From Toxonevra muliebris (lineage: Eukaryota > Arthropoda > Insecta > Diptera > Pallopteridae): a stretch of DNA of 64,000 bases. The DNA is taken from positions 16,480,878-16,544,877 of the forward strand of contig OY829326.1 of the NCBI GenBank assembly GCA_963691655.1, given 5' to 3'. Made by a program: the position numbers and the translations under genes. The notes beneath the pieces were generated by a model that saw nothing but the letters and a program-made list of their open reading frames with translations, searched no databases and had not been told where the DNA came from. Of the stretch, positions 21,986-35,391 are shown piece after piece (within the stretch, counting starts at the first letter, position 1; the number at the start of each line of letters is the position of its first letter).

Positions 21986-22060
21986 TTTATTTTTTTTTGT
22001 AATATGTCAAATAGCGGAGTTAAAAACTCTCATATGTCAGGGTGTTCCACACAGCTCATT

Positions 22061-25000
22061 TTAAATGTCAAAATTGCAATAGTGGTTTAACCCTGTTGCA
22101 CGTCGATATTCCGCTATTAAAGAAAATAGAAATACCAGCATTAGTTTTATATTTTCTCTCGATTTTTCAGGTGATTTGCTTGCAGCTTTGCTAGCTGGGT
22201 TATCTCGTTTTAAAATATCAAAAAGTACATTTGATCTTAAGTTTTCTACAGTTTTATTAAAATAAATTTTCTTTGCTGGAGGGAATTCAAGCTGAGTGGT
22301 TGATTCACGTTTTGAGGGTTTTTTAGAGTTCACCTTTTTTGAAGAACTAGCACCGGTGTTATATGGTGATATTTGTGAGTCAAACACATCCTCATCTTTG
22401 GATATTTCATCCATTGTTGGAGTAGATTCCCTAGAGCGATGTTGAGTAATGGTAATATTTATATTATCTAAATTTGAACTCTCATTGCAAGATTCCGATT
22501 GCGATCTACTTATGTAATTTGGCTCGCACATTATGGGATCAATCCTCTCAAGTCGATTTGTTTGACTTTGAATTCTGATAATAGGTTGTGGTATTATTGT
22601 TAGATTAGCATTTGTTATTGGTTTCGTTACTTCAGCCGGAGATTCAACATCTTTATTTTTTAAAGTATCACATTTAATTTGGGGTTTTAATTGGGTGGCT
22701 GAATCCGTTACCAAATCTTCCTTTCCCCCAGTTCGTTTTGATTGACAGGAAGAAGCACTACTACTTTTTTTAACTATTAATGATTGTTCTGGTAATGAAG
22801 AAATATTAAAAACTTTGTGCGTTATTGGAGATTGCGTGGATATGACATTTCTAGTTTTGTTGACCATTATAAATTGTCTTGCTGCTGAGGAAACATTACT
22901 AATTCTCTTAACTTTTCTAGACTGTGTCTGTGGTGCTGTTGAAACAATTGCAGATTGGGTAGATATTGAAGAAACATTACAAATGTTTTTATCCTTCAAT
23001 GTAGATTTTCCTGATACTGAAGACATATTTTCAATTTTGTGATCCATGGTAGATTGAGCGGTTGCTGATAAAACATTACCAGTTATGTTAACCAATGTCG
23101 AATGTTTGGGTTGTGAAGGAACATTACTAATTTTGGTAATTATTGTAGATTGTGTGGGTATTAACGAATTAATTTGTTTTAATGGAACAGTTTTGGCGGG
23201 TGATTTTCTGCCATTATTAGATAATAATGAGGATGTCCTCAAGGCTGGTTTTGAAGAATCAATTTGTTGTGGAGTAATATTTCCAACAGATAATTTCTTG
23301 TCATTGGTCAATAATGAATTCATTTCAAATTCAAGTACAGGCATATTATAAACGTCTTTACAAGCATTTATATCTATATTCGGTGCAGAACTATTACATT
23401 TCTCTGTATTATCCATAAGTGAAATCGTTTCATCAAACGAATTCGATAATTTCCTAGGAGTTGATGTTTTCATTTTATCATTTTTTTTTACTTTCCAAAA
23501 AGGTTTAGGAGTGCACTTAGATTTTGAAAATATATTACGTTCGGGGCTTTTATTAGTTGAAGTCAATGTTTTATTTGGTAATGCATTGGATTGAGATTGT
23601 TTTGCATTTGGTGAAGACGGCTTGCTTGTACGTACATTTTTATTAACTTCCGGTGTTTGTATGCTTTTAATATCTTTATTGTAACTGTGATTGCATGCTA
23701 CAGTTTTAATATGATGCGACTGAGTTTTATTAGCGTCTTCATCGTCATCATCATTTGTGAATGAATTACTTCTACTTTGAGTTTTATCAAGTTCGGAAAA
23801 TCCAAAAAAATCATCTCCATCACTTCCCAAAAAGTCCTCCATTGTTAAATTGCTCACTAAATCCAACCCAGTGGCAGTTGAAACTGCAACCTCCTCAAAA
23901 GTGTTGATAGTATCTAAAAAGCTATTATTGCCTGCAGTGATTTGTTTAGCATGTTTTACATTCAAGTCACTATTTATACTGAGTTCAGAGTTTTCATTTC
24001 TATTATTTATTTCTGTTTGATTACGATTTTCTTTGCTTGGAGCAACAAAACGATTCTGAGACCATTTGCTTAAGCTATTCTTTCCAGATATCATGCAATC
24101 GATAGATTGTTGTACTTGATCGAAGAGAATTGTATCTAGAAGATCAGGATAATTGTTGGTCATACTAAGATCATTTGGAATGTCTATCGCATTGATATCA
24201 TCAATAACCGATAGTGTAAAAGGTGCTTCTTCCACTTCTAAGTTTGGATTTAGTTCCTCAGATTCAGCACACTTTGATTCTAAACTGTTTGCAGTTTTAT
24301 TTATTGCTAATGAGCTCGAGTGTATATTATCTACTGATTGGATAGTCTTCTCTTCTAGTTCTACTGTAAAGCTTGGAGTGCCCAGGCAGTGTCTATTATT
24401 AGTTTCCATTGAATTCTCGGTATTATTGATAAATGGCTGCGTGGTAACTGGATCATCTTTTTTAATAACCAAATCGTTGAGACTTAAAATAGGTGCATAA
24501 AATTCATCGATGTTTGTATTGTCTTCACTACTACTATTTTCACTTACATCATCTGCAAACAATGCATCGGGAACATTAGCTGAAATAATTTTTACATCAT
24601 TTAAAGCATTTCTACTCAAGATTTTTTTGGTTGATTCTTCATCTGCTTTTGTAGAAAATTTAAAACATGAAATATTTTCATTGGTAAGGTCGTTGCAAAT
24701 GTTTGTTAAATGCAACAATTTAGTTGGTGTCTTTGCCATAAGTTTGTTTTCATTAAAAGATTGTCTTCTTTTGCTTCCGAGTATTTTTTCAATAGAGTTA
24801 TTTATTTTTTCTGCAGCATTTTCTTTAGAATTCCTTAAGACAATTTCAATGGATGTATCTAGAAGCTTAGCTGTTTTTTGTTGCTCCGCATCGCTTTCTT
24901 GTTGAGTAGAATTGTCATTTAATGGTGATTGTTTGCAATTATCGGGCAAAGTATCAGTTTTACATTCAATTTCTTTGGAACATTCATCATTTTCATTTTT

Positions 25001-28000
25001 CATCACACAATCCGGTGACAAAAGTTTAAGTTCAGCTATAACCACTTCTGCAATTTTATTCGCAATGTCGTCAGTAACTTTATTAATGGACGCATGTATT
25101 TTCTTATTTTGAACATTTGTTTCAGTATCTAAATCTTCAGTCGCAAGAGATTTTGAATTTGTTTCTTCTACAATTGATTCTTTACTGTATATTTTTTCAG
25201 GAATTGTTGCAGTCTTGCAATCTTGTACCATTTTTCTCTTCTTTGTTTCAGATACGTCAGAGCTTTTTTCATTTTCTAGGGATTGCGTTTCCTGAGGTGA
25301 TATTGCAATTTCTGCTACAATCTGATTATTTTGTTCAATTTTTCTTTTGCGAGTTACATCTTTAAGTTTTACTGTGCGGCTTTTAACATTTGTTTTTGTA
25401 CTCAGATCTACTTTATCATTACTATTTTGTTCTTTTGTTATCTTCGTGGCTATAGTTGAATCTTGCCCTTTTTCATCTACCAGCCTTTCAGACTCATCTG
25501 TTTCTACTGCATTCATTTTGTGCTTAGTTTTCATTGTCGAATTTTTCAAGCTATTTTCTGTTTTCTGTGTTTGCCGTTGTGCTAATGTTTTTACATTTAT
25601 CTCAACTTTTCTATTTTTGGATATATTTTTTAGATCGTCTGGAGATCTCATTACCATAGCCTCCTTAGTAGTAGCTACTTTCTTTGATTTAATTTTTGAT
25701 GTACAGTTAGTAGTATCATTTTCTTGGGATAGCGTTTCTACAAATTTTTCATCCTGCTTTATTTTTTTTTTACCTAATTTGTCATTAATAGTCAAGTAGT
25801 CTGAATTAGTTGAATGTTCTATGGGTAAAGTTTGCTGCGATGATCCTGTAGTTTCTAAAACATTTTGCAATTTAATTTCATCTCCCGCTTTTGCTTTAGA
25901 TACCTTTACAGTTTTTTTGTCCTTCGATTTATCCATTAATGTCGATATCTCTCTATTACCTCCAATTTCTGTGGAAAATGTGTTGCGTTGTAATATTCCT
26001 TCTTCCCGAGATATAGTTTTTTCCGTGACCGTAGTAATTTTTGCTTTGGATTCGATCGTAATTCTTGATATCTTTGATTCAATTTTTAATGTAGAGCTTT
26101 CTGCATTACTTTCATTTTCTTTATGTAATTTTTCTTTTTGTAATGTTATTTTCTCTAGAACATGATTATCTTGCCGAATTTTTTTTTTGATGGATGTATT
26201 TTTACGTTGGTTCCCCATTCTTATTTTCTTGGATAAAATTTCTTTACCAATTTCTATTTCTGAATGCAATGGAACCTGTTGTGATATCAATTGTTTAGTT
26301 GTTTTTCCAATTTTTGGATTAGTTTTTTCAACAATATCAGTTTTTGTTGATTCTTGCGTTCTATTTTTATTTTCCAGCATTATTATTTGCTGCGTTGGTA
26401 TTGATTTTTCTGATACATTATTTTCCTTTATTTTTCTTTTTTCTTCTGCCTTATTTCCCTTTATAGTTGGTTTTTTATTTAAGCCATCCTTTAATACGAT
26501 ATATGATGTATTTTGTTCATTTTCTGAGACCAATTTCTGTGTTTTTTCTGATAGCGATTTTTCGACGACTTGCTTGTTCTGATTTATTACTCCTTCGGAA
26601 ATTACTTTAGTCCTTGATTTAGCCACCAATGAATTGTTTAGCATATCCTGATTTTCATTCATTAATGTATGCTCCGTAGCACGTACGTTTTGATACTGAC
26701 ATTCCTGAAAGCATTGAGCTGCTTGCGCATTAACTATTTCTTCCGTTAAAATAAATTCACATGATTTCAGTATTATTTCTCGTTTGATGTCATGTTTCTT
26801 AGTTCTAAAACTACCAGGCTGTTCAATAACTGAAATATTGTTCTTTGCATTTCGTACTTTCATTTGTAATGTAGAATTTTCTTCACATGGGTCTACTTTC
26901 ACAATACCTTTGTCTACAGGAAAATATTCTGATTCTATATTTTCAATAGAAACTGCTTTATTATTGCCAGCAGGATTATCATTTGACGCTGTTGTTAACT
27001 CATTGACTGGAATTGACTGGAAATGTACGATTTCATCTACAACTTTAAGGTTGGGTACTGGTAAAACGTCCGGTTCAACAGCTTCACGAATATTATGATG
27101 ATTAGAACTTACTTCAGTATTGTTAGTAAGTTTTAGTCTTTGAATTCTTACAACTGCTTTCCTTTTTAACATTTTTTTCAATAATTTCTGCTCAAGAACT
27201 CTATAATTTTTACCTCTATTTTTTCTTTTCGATATTTTTTTTTCGTTAGTTTCTCGAAAGCCAACTTCTTTTAACGTGTTATTTGGTTCCGGTGTTTTAA
27301 TTTTGATTTTAATCTTAGTGCCATCATCAGCATTTATAGTTCTAATATTTATTTTGGGATCTTTAAATGAATCACTTTGATTTGCAATTGTTTCTTTAAT
27401 TGTACCAGCAATTTTCTCATCGGGTAATATTAATGATTCAGATACAATATTTTCCTCATATATTTTTTCATTCGAAGTCTCGACATGGTAATATTTTAAA
27501 TTCTTTTTGAAAGTTTTGCTACTTTCTATAGGAGGGTACATTTCATTTACTATACTTTCTCTTCTAGAAGTAAGTCGTACTGGATATACAGAGTTCGAAA
27601 TATTTAATTTTTTCCCCAAACATTCTGCATCAGTAGCTGAATTGTTTTGTTCATCAAGAGATGAACTTGTTTCGGTTTTATTTCGAGACCTTCGCTTTTT
27701 AGCATCATTTGAAAATTTTCCAATTATTTCTATTCCATTCTGTACAGCTGGACTTAAATTGAAAGAAGCATTTAATTCAGCTAACCTCTGCATTATATAT
27801 TTTTGTTTTTTTGTTTTTTTGTTTTTATTCTCGTCCTTAAGAAGAGCACCCTCATTCGAACGGATTGTTTTCAATTTTAATTTCAATGAGTTTTTAGTAG
27901 TTTTGAAAGGTTTTTCAGATTCTAATTCCAGCAAATTCTTCTCGTCAAATCGAACCTTTTTGTTCATTAAAGTACTTGAATTATTTTGTGTTTTTAGTGC

Positions 28001-31000
28001 TGATTTAGACTTAGTGTCATTCAGAATTTCGGGTTCATTATTTTCAGGACTACGTAAGCCAATGCTCCCTGGTAGGGTTGATAGTGGCACATTTTTATTT
28101 CGCATATTTATTAGTGTTGCAACAGCTAAAATTTCTTCAGAATTATAATTGGATGGCATCTGATTTAGCGTGATATCGTTTTTACTAATGCTAAATTCTC
28201 TGTTAAAATCCGAACACTGGCTTTTGCGACGTTTAATACGCATTTTCCAAGGTGTACTCTTTTCTACGTCTTCATCTGATAACTCTTCCGATGGCATCAT
28301 TTTTAAGTCATCTTTAACGAGTGTGACATCCTCCAAAATGAAATTTTTATTATGCGTATTTAAAATAGAAAGCTTATCATTCGAGTGACGCTTTTGTTTA
28401 GTTTGAGTATCTTTAGTATGGCATTTGCTAGATATTTGGTTTAGAGCCCCATCATTTAGTTGAACTTCAGACGAACTTTTGATATATACGTCGTTTGTTG
28501 ATTGTTTTTCCAGCATTTCGCTGTTTTGAACTATATTCTGATTAGGTTTATTATTTTCACAAATATTTTTCTTAATTAACGAATCAGAATAACCACTATT
28601 AGTTTCTTCTATTAGAATTTTATAGTTTGAATCATTTGCAATGTTTTTCAAGTTTTCAGCTTTTTCGGTTTCTTGAATCATATCATGCTCAGGTTGATGA
28701 TTTTCCAAATTGTTACTTTCAATAACTATTGAATCGGGGCAAACTCTGCTAAGTTCTTCAATTTGAGCCTTTTTATTTGTTGTTTTATCTAAGTCTTTGT
28801 TATAAGTTTCTGTAATTTCTAAGGAGGAATCGCTTTTCAACACCATCTCTGCTGGAGTTGGAGATTTATCTTTGCTTTTTATTTCTAGCATTTTTTGTGG
28901 TTCTTCATCATTTGCATCTTTAGTATTTGATTGTAATTTTTTAGAAAAACGGACAGAACTTTCTAAAGATGAGACCTTTTGAGGATCGGAATCCTTCAAT
29001 AATAATGCAAGTTTATCTTTTTGTGTGCTTAAAGATATTCCGTAAACTTCCAGGTTGGCTAAATCATTTTGTAAATACAAATCTTTAAAAACTGCACGAA
29101 GGTCAGTTTTGGAATTTTTATCCTCCTGTGAAGTCAAAGATATATCTTGGACTTGTTTATGGACCAATTCTTTTTGTGGACTGGTATCTTTCAATATAAC
29201 TGGAACCGCAGACATTGAATTTTTATCTTCTAGTGACGTTACAAATATCTCTTCAACTTTCTTATTGACTAAAATTTTTTGAGAATCGGAGTCTTTCAAT
29301 ATAACAGTGAGGTTAGATTTACAATTTTTATCTTCCAATGTAGTCAAAGATATATTGTCCGTTTGCTCTTCGATTAAGACTTCCTGTGAAGAAGTATTTT
29401 TCAATATACCTGGAACCGCAGACTTGGACATTTTATCTTCTAGAGCACCAAAAGGTATCTCTGAAACTAGCTTTTTGGTTATGACTTTATGTGAAGCTGC
29501 ATTTTTAAATGAAACTGGAGTTGTAGATTCGGAGTTTTTGTCTTCCACCGTAGCTGCACACATTTTTTTTACTTCGTCATTGACTAAAACTTTTTGTGAA
29601 TCAGAACTTTGCAACATTACTGGGAGGTCAGAGTTGATGTTTTTATCTTTAAATGCAGATGAAGATAAATCGTTAGCTTCCTTAATGACTAAGCCTTCTT
29701 GTGGATCGGTATCTTTTAATATTACTGAAAGAACAGATTTGAAGTTCTTACCATCCAGTGCAGTTGCAGGTATATCTTCAATTTCCTTATTAATTGGAAT
29801 TGGTTCACTTTGTAAATTCAAATTTGTATCTGTTTCATTAATTTCTTGTTGCTTACTACTGGCTAGCTTTTCCATTAGATTTTCAGTATTTGTTGTTTCA
29901 TTTACGTTTTCATTTAAATCATTGTTTTCTTGATTTCTGTTGGGAGTTGAAGACTTTTGAGTTGGATTTTCGATGATTTGCTTATCTATCTTCCTTGATT
30001 TATTGTTGAGATATTTTGAACATATTGGCACATTGTCATCTAATAAGTTTTGGCACGATGTATTGGGGGGAAGTAAGTTTTGTTCAATCGGCGCTATTAC
30101 TTCTGTTGACAGTGGCGGCGTAGAAAATAGTACATTTTCCTTGCATTGTGTTTTTTGGAATATTTCTGTTGATGATGTAGCCTCTTCAACTACCTTCCAG
30201 TAATGACTTGATAGGACTTGATGGCTGCTACTTGTATTCTCATCATCATCTTCATTTTCCGATGAAATGTCGCTATAATCAATACCTAAAATTGAACTTC
30301 CGCCATTATATGTTCCATTAATTATAACAGGCTGATAGGGAGTAATTCTCTGTTCGACTACTTTAACTGTTCCAACTTCTCTGGCATTTTGACAGCTTCC
30401 ACCAGCACTGTGTACTTCTAAGGATTCTGAGTTAAAAGTGGCTGTCGTTTCAGCAACCACATTGTCAGGAGATGTTGTACTTGATACTTCTCCTGGAATG
30501 CAATGTTTTTCTTTACGAGTGGGTTTCGTAGCCACACATTTTACTAAAGCACGACATCGTGATGGTGAAATTGCAACAAATCTTTGGTTCCTTACGTCAG
30601 CTTCAGTTCTTTTTTCGTTTTGAACTTTCGATGTATTATCAGTTTTGTTACTGTGAGTTCTATTGGGCTGTGGTGTTTGATTTGCGGACTTGCTATTATC
30701 TTCTTCTGACGACACCTCTAGGGTAATATTATTGATTTCTTTATTTTTATCAGTTCGTTGTTCAAACGTTTTTGAATTTTCTGACGCTGATAAGGAGGTC
30801 TCAGTATGTTTAGCTTCTTGAACTTTATTATCAACTGGCGTTTTTTCGCTCACTGAAATTAAACCAGAATCATTAGAATTCAGGTTTGGTAAATCTAAAC
30901 TCTCATCATCATGATCGTTATCATCATCGGTTGAATCAATATGTATTACACTTAAATTACTTTTTTTCTTACTTTTAGTGTCCTTATTAAGACTATCACT

Positions 31001-34000
31001 TTCACTTAAACTAAAATTATTTATATCACATACTGTACTTAAATGCTGTTTTTTGTATGAATTTTTTGTTAGCGATCGAGAAAAGTTTGATGAACGATGC
31101 TGCGCAAGTTTCTTTTGTTGTGATTGCTGCACCAAACTATTACCTATGTTGAAGTTCCTCTGGCAGATTTTTTTGGGCTAAATACAAGAGAAAAGTTTGA
31201 TTAGTGTTATAAAAGTAATATTTAAAAAATGATTACGCTTCACGTTTTTAAGAGTTTCGTTAATAAACGAGTTATGTTTGGGATATAAAAGTAGTTTATG
31301 GAGTCTTAAAATTATTGCTTAACATACCTTTATTTATTTTCTATATAGTCTAACTCTCAAACATCACAAAAATACGATAGATACGCAATAGATACCTTGC
31401 AGATACAAAACTTAAACTAATATCACATATATAAAACTTAAACTAATTTTTAACACACGATATATGAATTCATTAATTTGTTGAAACGCCCAATCCATAG
31501 CAGCTCCAAATCATCGAAATTGCCAGCTTCCATAGTTTTTATGTAAATTTAATGTACGTCTTCCGTGGAAGGAAACTCTGTACGTAACAGTGTTTTAAGA
31601 TTCACATGTTGTGATTGCCAGAGCTGTTAAGTTATGCAATTTTTAATTATTTCTACTTATACGAGTATTAATTATATGTGGTTTAAAGACAGCAAGGATT
31701 TTCTGACATTTTATACAATAGGTGGATTTAGTAATTAATTCAGTCATGGATTGAAATCTCAATTCCTCAGCAATGGAAATTATATTCCATTACTGAAATA
31801 TAAATATGAATATTTTTCCATTTCCATTAGACGAATTGAAATATTAATTACCAATTACAATCCTCAAGAATGGAATTGACAAAAAACTTACTTCCATTAC
31901 AAGGAATTGTAATTGGTAATTAACATTCTCAATTCCTTAAAATTAAGAATGTAATTGCAATGGAATTGAATATACCCAGCTCTTCTCATATATTTATATG
32001 AAAAAACATAGCAATCGTTAATTATATCACAATGATTGCAAATTAAAAAATATATCGATCCGCATCATAATAATTAACTTTTCACGTTTTTGTCAAAGAT
32101 TGCAATTATTGTGATTTTAGAAGATCGTGTCTTTTAAGCAATGCATTACTTGAAAGCTTTGGTGATTTCGAGAACAAAGTTTCTATTACAGTAATTTTGA
32201 AATTTTTTTGGCTATTGTGGTTGCAACATGTTGATTGAAGAATATTGTTGATTGCAGTAAAATGTTATTTAAAAGATATGTTTAAAGAACATCCTCATCT
32301 GGCTCAAATTGTTTGAAGATACAATGTTGAATATATAGCGTCATCTAATCGAAATGTTGATTGAGGGATTGTTAAAATGTTGATTGCAGAATAGTCGAAA
32401 TGTTGAATGATGAATAATATTGAATTCCGAAAAGTATTGATGGCAATGAGATATTAAATCTATTTAATTCCTGTTGAATGCAGATTTCCACCTTACCGAA
32501 ATGTTGATTGAGGGTATATCCTGAATTTTTTGTATGTTGATTGAAGAAATGTTGATTGTAGAAATATTGATTGATGAAATGTTGATTGAAGTTAAAGAGA
32601 TTTTAATTTTACTTTTACATTTACTTATAAATTTTCGACAGCTATTTTACTTTTAGTGCATAATTATTTATTCATATAAATTTAAAAAAAAAATTAATAA
32701 TTTAGTAGGTATTTAATCATTAAAATTATGGTTAATTTAATATGTATATTTATGTATTATTTATAGTAACCACATTTTGTTTTTTTTTTTTTAAGGAAAG
32801 CATTTCGAAAAGCAACATTTTTGAGTGAAATAGTTTAAAAATATTATAATGAACTTTTAAATGGTATAGAAAAAATGTTGATAGTAATTCCTGCTGCAAC
32901 AAAATTGTGTTAACATTATATATATAAACAATGCAAATGATGAATAATTATATAGAAGATGTAAATATGAATTTTTAATATTTGTTACACTCACCAAACT
33001 TGATCGACTATTTCCAATTTTCATTTGACTTAACAGAACTGATGCTTCGTCGCTATGGGAAATTGTGTACATAGTAATATAACGTTCATATAGATTAAAA
33101 TAGTTTGTAATAGCATCATCCAAGTCAAGTGACGTATAAACTAACAATGATCTGTAATAACAGTTTTGTGTTTAATATATGTACCTACATGAACTTCATA
33201 AGTTAGATCAATAAATATAAAATCATACTTCGTTCCAAGGTCTTTCCGTTTAATAGCAAATCCAATGAGATCACTTATTGAAACAAATGCTTGATTGCGT
33301 ATATTGGTTTTAGGAACAGATTTCGGCAGTATTGAGACATTATCTGCAGAATTATGTACTTCTGTTCCTATACCGGCTCCTGTTTTCTGGCATCGCGATA
33401 TTTTTCCAATTGCAATTTCATTGATTTTTTCACGTTCAGTCTTAAGTGGTATAATAGTTTTCCATTTTTTGAAACAGAAAACAAGTCGGAGGTAAACGAT
33501 TAAATCGTTACTAGTTTTACGCAGGTTACGGTCTTCCAAGTATTTTCTTTAGGGAAATAAAATAATTGTTTAACAAAATAAAGAAATAATGAATATAAAC
33601 ATACTTTAGAATCGGTTCCAAAAGGATACGATATTCCATTTTGTATTCTATGCGCAGCAATGTCATGATAGCATGTGATGAACTTCCATTGAATACAACT
33701 GACATTGTTTGAATCATCTCATTAATCTTCCGTTGGATTTCATCTTTACATGTTACATTATTATATGACTTTGTTACATTGTTTATATATTGAATCATAA
33801 AGTCTATTATTATTAAGTTGTATTTCTCATCATAATTTAACTGCAAATAAACGAAAGCCAAAATTAATGACATTAAAATACAGTTTTGTAAGTTTATTTA
33901 CATCCAAAGGATCCGATGGTGATAATTTGATTGCGGTCAACCATTGTATAATATTGCTCCATAAAAAAGACAATTCTTTTTTACTGAGATTGTTATCTTG

Positions 34001-35391
34001 ATGAAATCTTCTTACAGCTTCTGATAACTCTCGCAGACTTCCATATGGAAACAGTTGGTCTTCAACATTCTCATTCTCTAATGTATGTACATAATCTTTA
34101 GTTTTCAAGCATGGAAAGCCTCTTATAAGTCTATGAAGTATTAAAAATCGTGCTTTCTCCCAAAGTCGTGTAAAGCCTTTAGCTTTATCTAAATCAAAAA
34201 AGGAATTAAGGTAAACAATATTAAGCAGTTATCCCATTAATACATTAATGTATTTGTGGTGTAAAGGAATAACTTGTAACAAACACTTTTCGTAGGTAAT
34301 CTTACTATAAAAATTTTCAATAAATGTCGAGTCTTACTTGAATAATTTAAATTACATTATATAATAAATCCCCCCATAGTTCACTTTGTTCGCGAATTTG
34401 CATACATTAATAGATACATAAAATTAGTTAACCATAAATTATGTATATAGCGTTTTAGAATCGTGGTTTTTAATGGTGATATTGGAAATTTCCTTAATTC
34501 TTATTTTTTTTGATAATTCTATTTTTACAATTTTTGTTATTTTTTTTTATTGATAAAAGTAGAGTTTTAGAGTTTAAAAATGAAAAACTCGTAGTCGTAT
34601 AAAAATGTTTAGCAGTGTTTCTGATTTCTATTACAAATACAAGTATCTTCCATAAATCAATACTTATTTATTTATTTCTTGGTTTCTTTTAATTTTCTTC
34701 GTTTGCAATTTTTTGTATCGTACCCCATTCCTATGTACAGAATATGTTATTCCGTTGTTACAAAATTTATCAAAAAAACGCATTCCTGGGGTAGGAGAAG
34801 AAGAATGTCTATGCTAGGAACATCTCAGCCATTTGTTTTATAATCTGGCAACACGAGCACACAAGCTTGAATATTTGTGCTTCTAAAATTTGGGAAACAT
34901 CGAGTTTTGTGCTATCTATAAGTATATGGCCTATTAAATGGTCAAAGAATGGTTCAACCGATATTTGCGTATCTCCGGACAGCAAATAACTTTAAAAATT
35001 TCTAACAAAATTACCATTTATATTTATGCAAGTAAGCATTTATGCGTATATAGACAAGCATTTATGCATGTATTTCTTTATATATAAATTGTTACTTACA
35101 ATTATTGCTCCAAATTGTTTCGTTCTCGTTCTCCGAGTCCGAGCTTAAAACAACAACAGTATTAATATTTTCATCATTCCTGTCATCGTTATTATCGGCA
35201 TCATTTGCCAAGTGTGTGGTTTTCGAGTATACATTCCGATTAGAAGTATCCTCCGTTGTATCAATGAGTATTGTATTTCTTTCAACTGTGCTACATCTGT
35301 CATTATGATTTGGCTGCTCTAAATGGCTAAGAAATTTACTCCATAGGTTGTCATTTATTTTATTGAAAGGCTTTTTTTTTGCACTCAACAT
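22061..35391 (-). CDS. Giant low-complexity protein of unknown function, 3479 aa, with 35-residue repeats
   Basis: Exons (complement): 35100-35391, 33902-34188, 33605-33840, 33185-33546, 32995-33140, 22061-31177; phases agree, but the 33141-33184 intron is only 44 bp and is the weakest join. Residues 1-441 look folded: LWSKFLSHLEQP, then GFTRLWEKARFLILHRLIRG, YGSLRELSEAVRRFH, a helical region and ITNYFNLYERYITMY. Residues 442-3479 come from one 9.1-kb exon and are Lys/Asn/Ser/Glu-rich and presumably disordered. SUMO-interaction-like cores with acidic flanks occur (VVVLSSDSE in exon 1; VIHIDSTDDD and ILGIDYSDISSENEDDDEN in the long exon). Seven 35-residue tandem repeats occupy about 909-1153. 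Basic clusters suggest a nuclear protein. I do not recognise a family and give no function. The 31178-32994 intron holds repeats; the 34189-35099 intron shows nothing. Confidence 0.8.
29042..29776 (-). repeat. Seven coding tandem repeats of 105 bp (35 aa)
   Basis: Inside the giant exon, seven units of exactly 105 bp run on the minus strand from 29776 to 29042, with an eighth shortened by about 5 codons continuing to about 28967. Unit pattern: D/E-I-x-x-T-x-L-E-D-K-N-x-K-S, then PVILKDTSPQKxLVxK and V. Units differ at many positions but the spacing never changes, so length is under constraint or the array is fairly old without indels. Confidence 0.9.
31725..31985. repeat. AT-rich repeat related to the 17.7-kb foldback
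   Basis: Composed of ggaattga, ttccatta and aattacaa words on both strands. It finishes with ggaattgaatatacccagct, close to the right end of the element at 17699-18365 (gaatttacccagct). Partially palindromic; the left edge is approximate. Confidence 0.65.
32225..32592 (+). repeat. Degenerate minisatellite, unit about 14-16 bp
   Basis: At least ten copies of a unit like gaaatgttgattga, separated by variable spacers, in the giant-gene intron. Densest at 32500-32592, where four copies follow one another. Confidence 0.75.

Larger units (their letters stand above)
19536..22060. other. Spacer with foldback element and broken coding-like sequence
   Basis: Begins with about 0.75 kb of plain AT-rich 3' flank, followed by a large foldback element (20298-21176). 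The right part, 21379-21985, reads as coding-like protein sequence on the minus strand and is described separately as a relic of, or lost exon from, the giant gene. Nothing else seen. Confidence 0.6.
31178..32994. other. Large intron of the giant gene with repeats
   Basis: The 1.8-kb intron before the giant exon. It contains an AT-rich repeat related to the 17.7-kb foldback (31725-31985) and a degenerate gttgattg minisatellite (32225-32592). The remaining sequence is AT-rich with no coding potential. Donor ttg|gtgagt and acceptor tatttag|ccc were used. Confidence 0.65.

Noticed and set aside
25347..25799. Plus-strand open frames of 100-210 codons across the giant exon
   Set aside because: All are antisense to the 9.1-kb coding exon and show the same Phe/Leu/Ser/Cys bias; no protein similarity.
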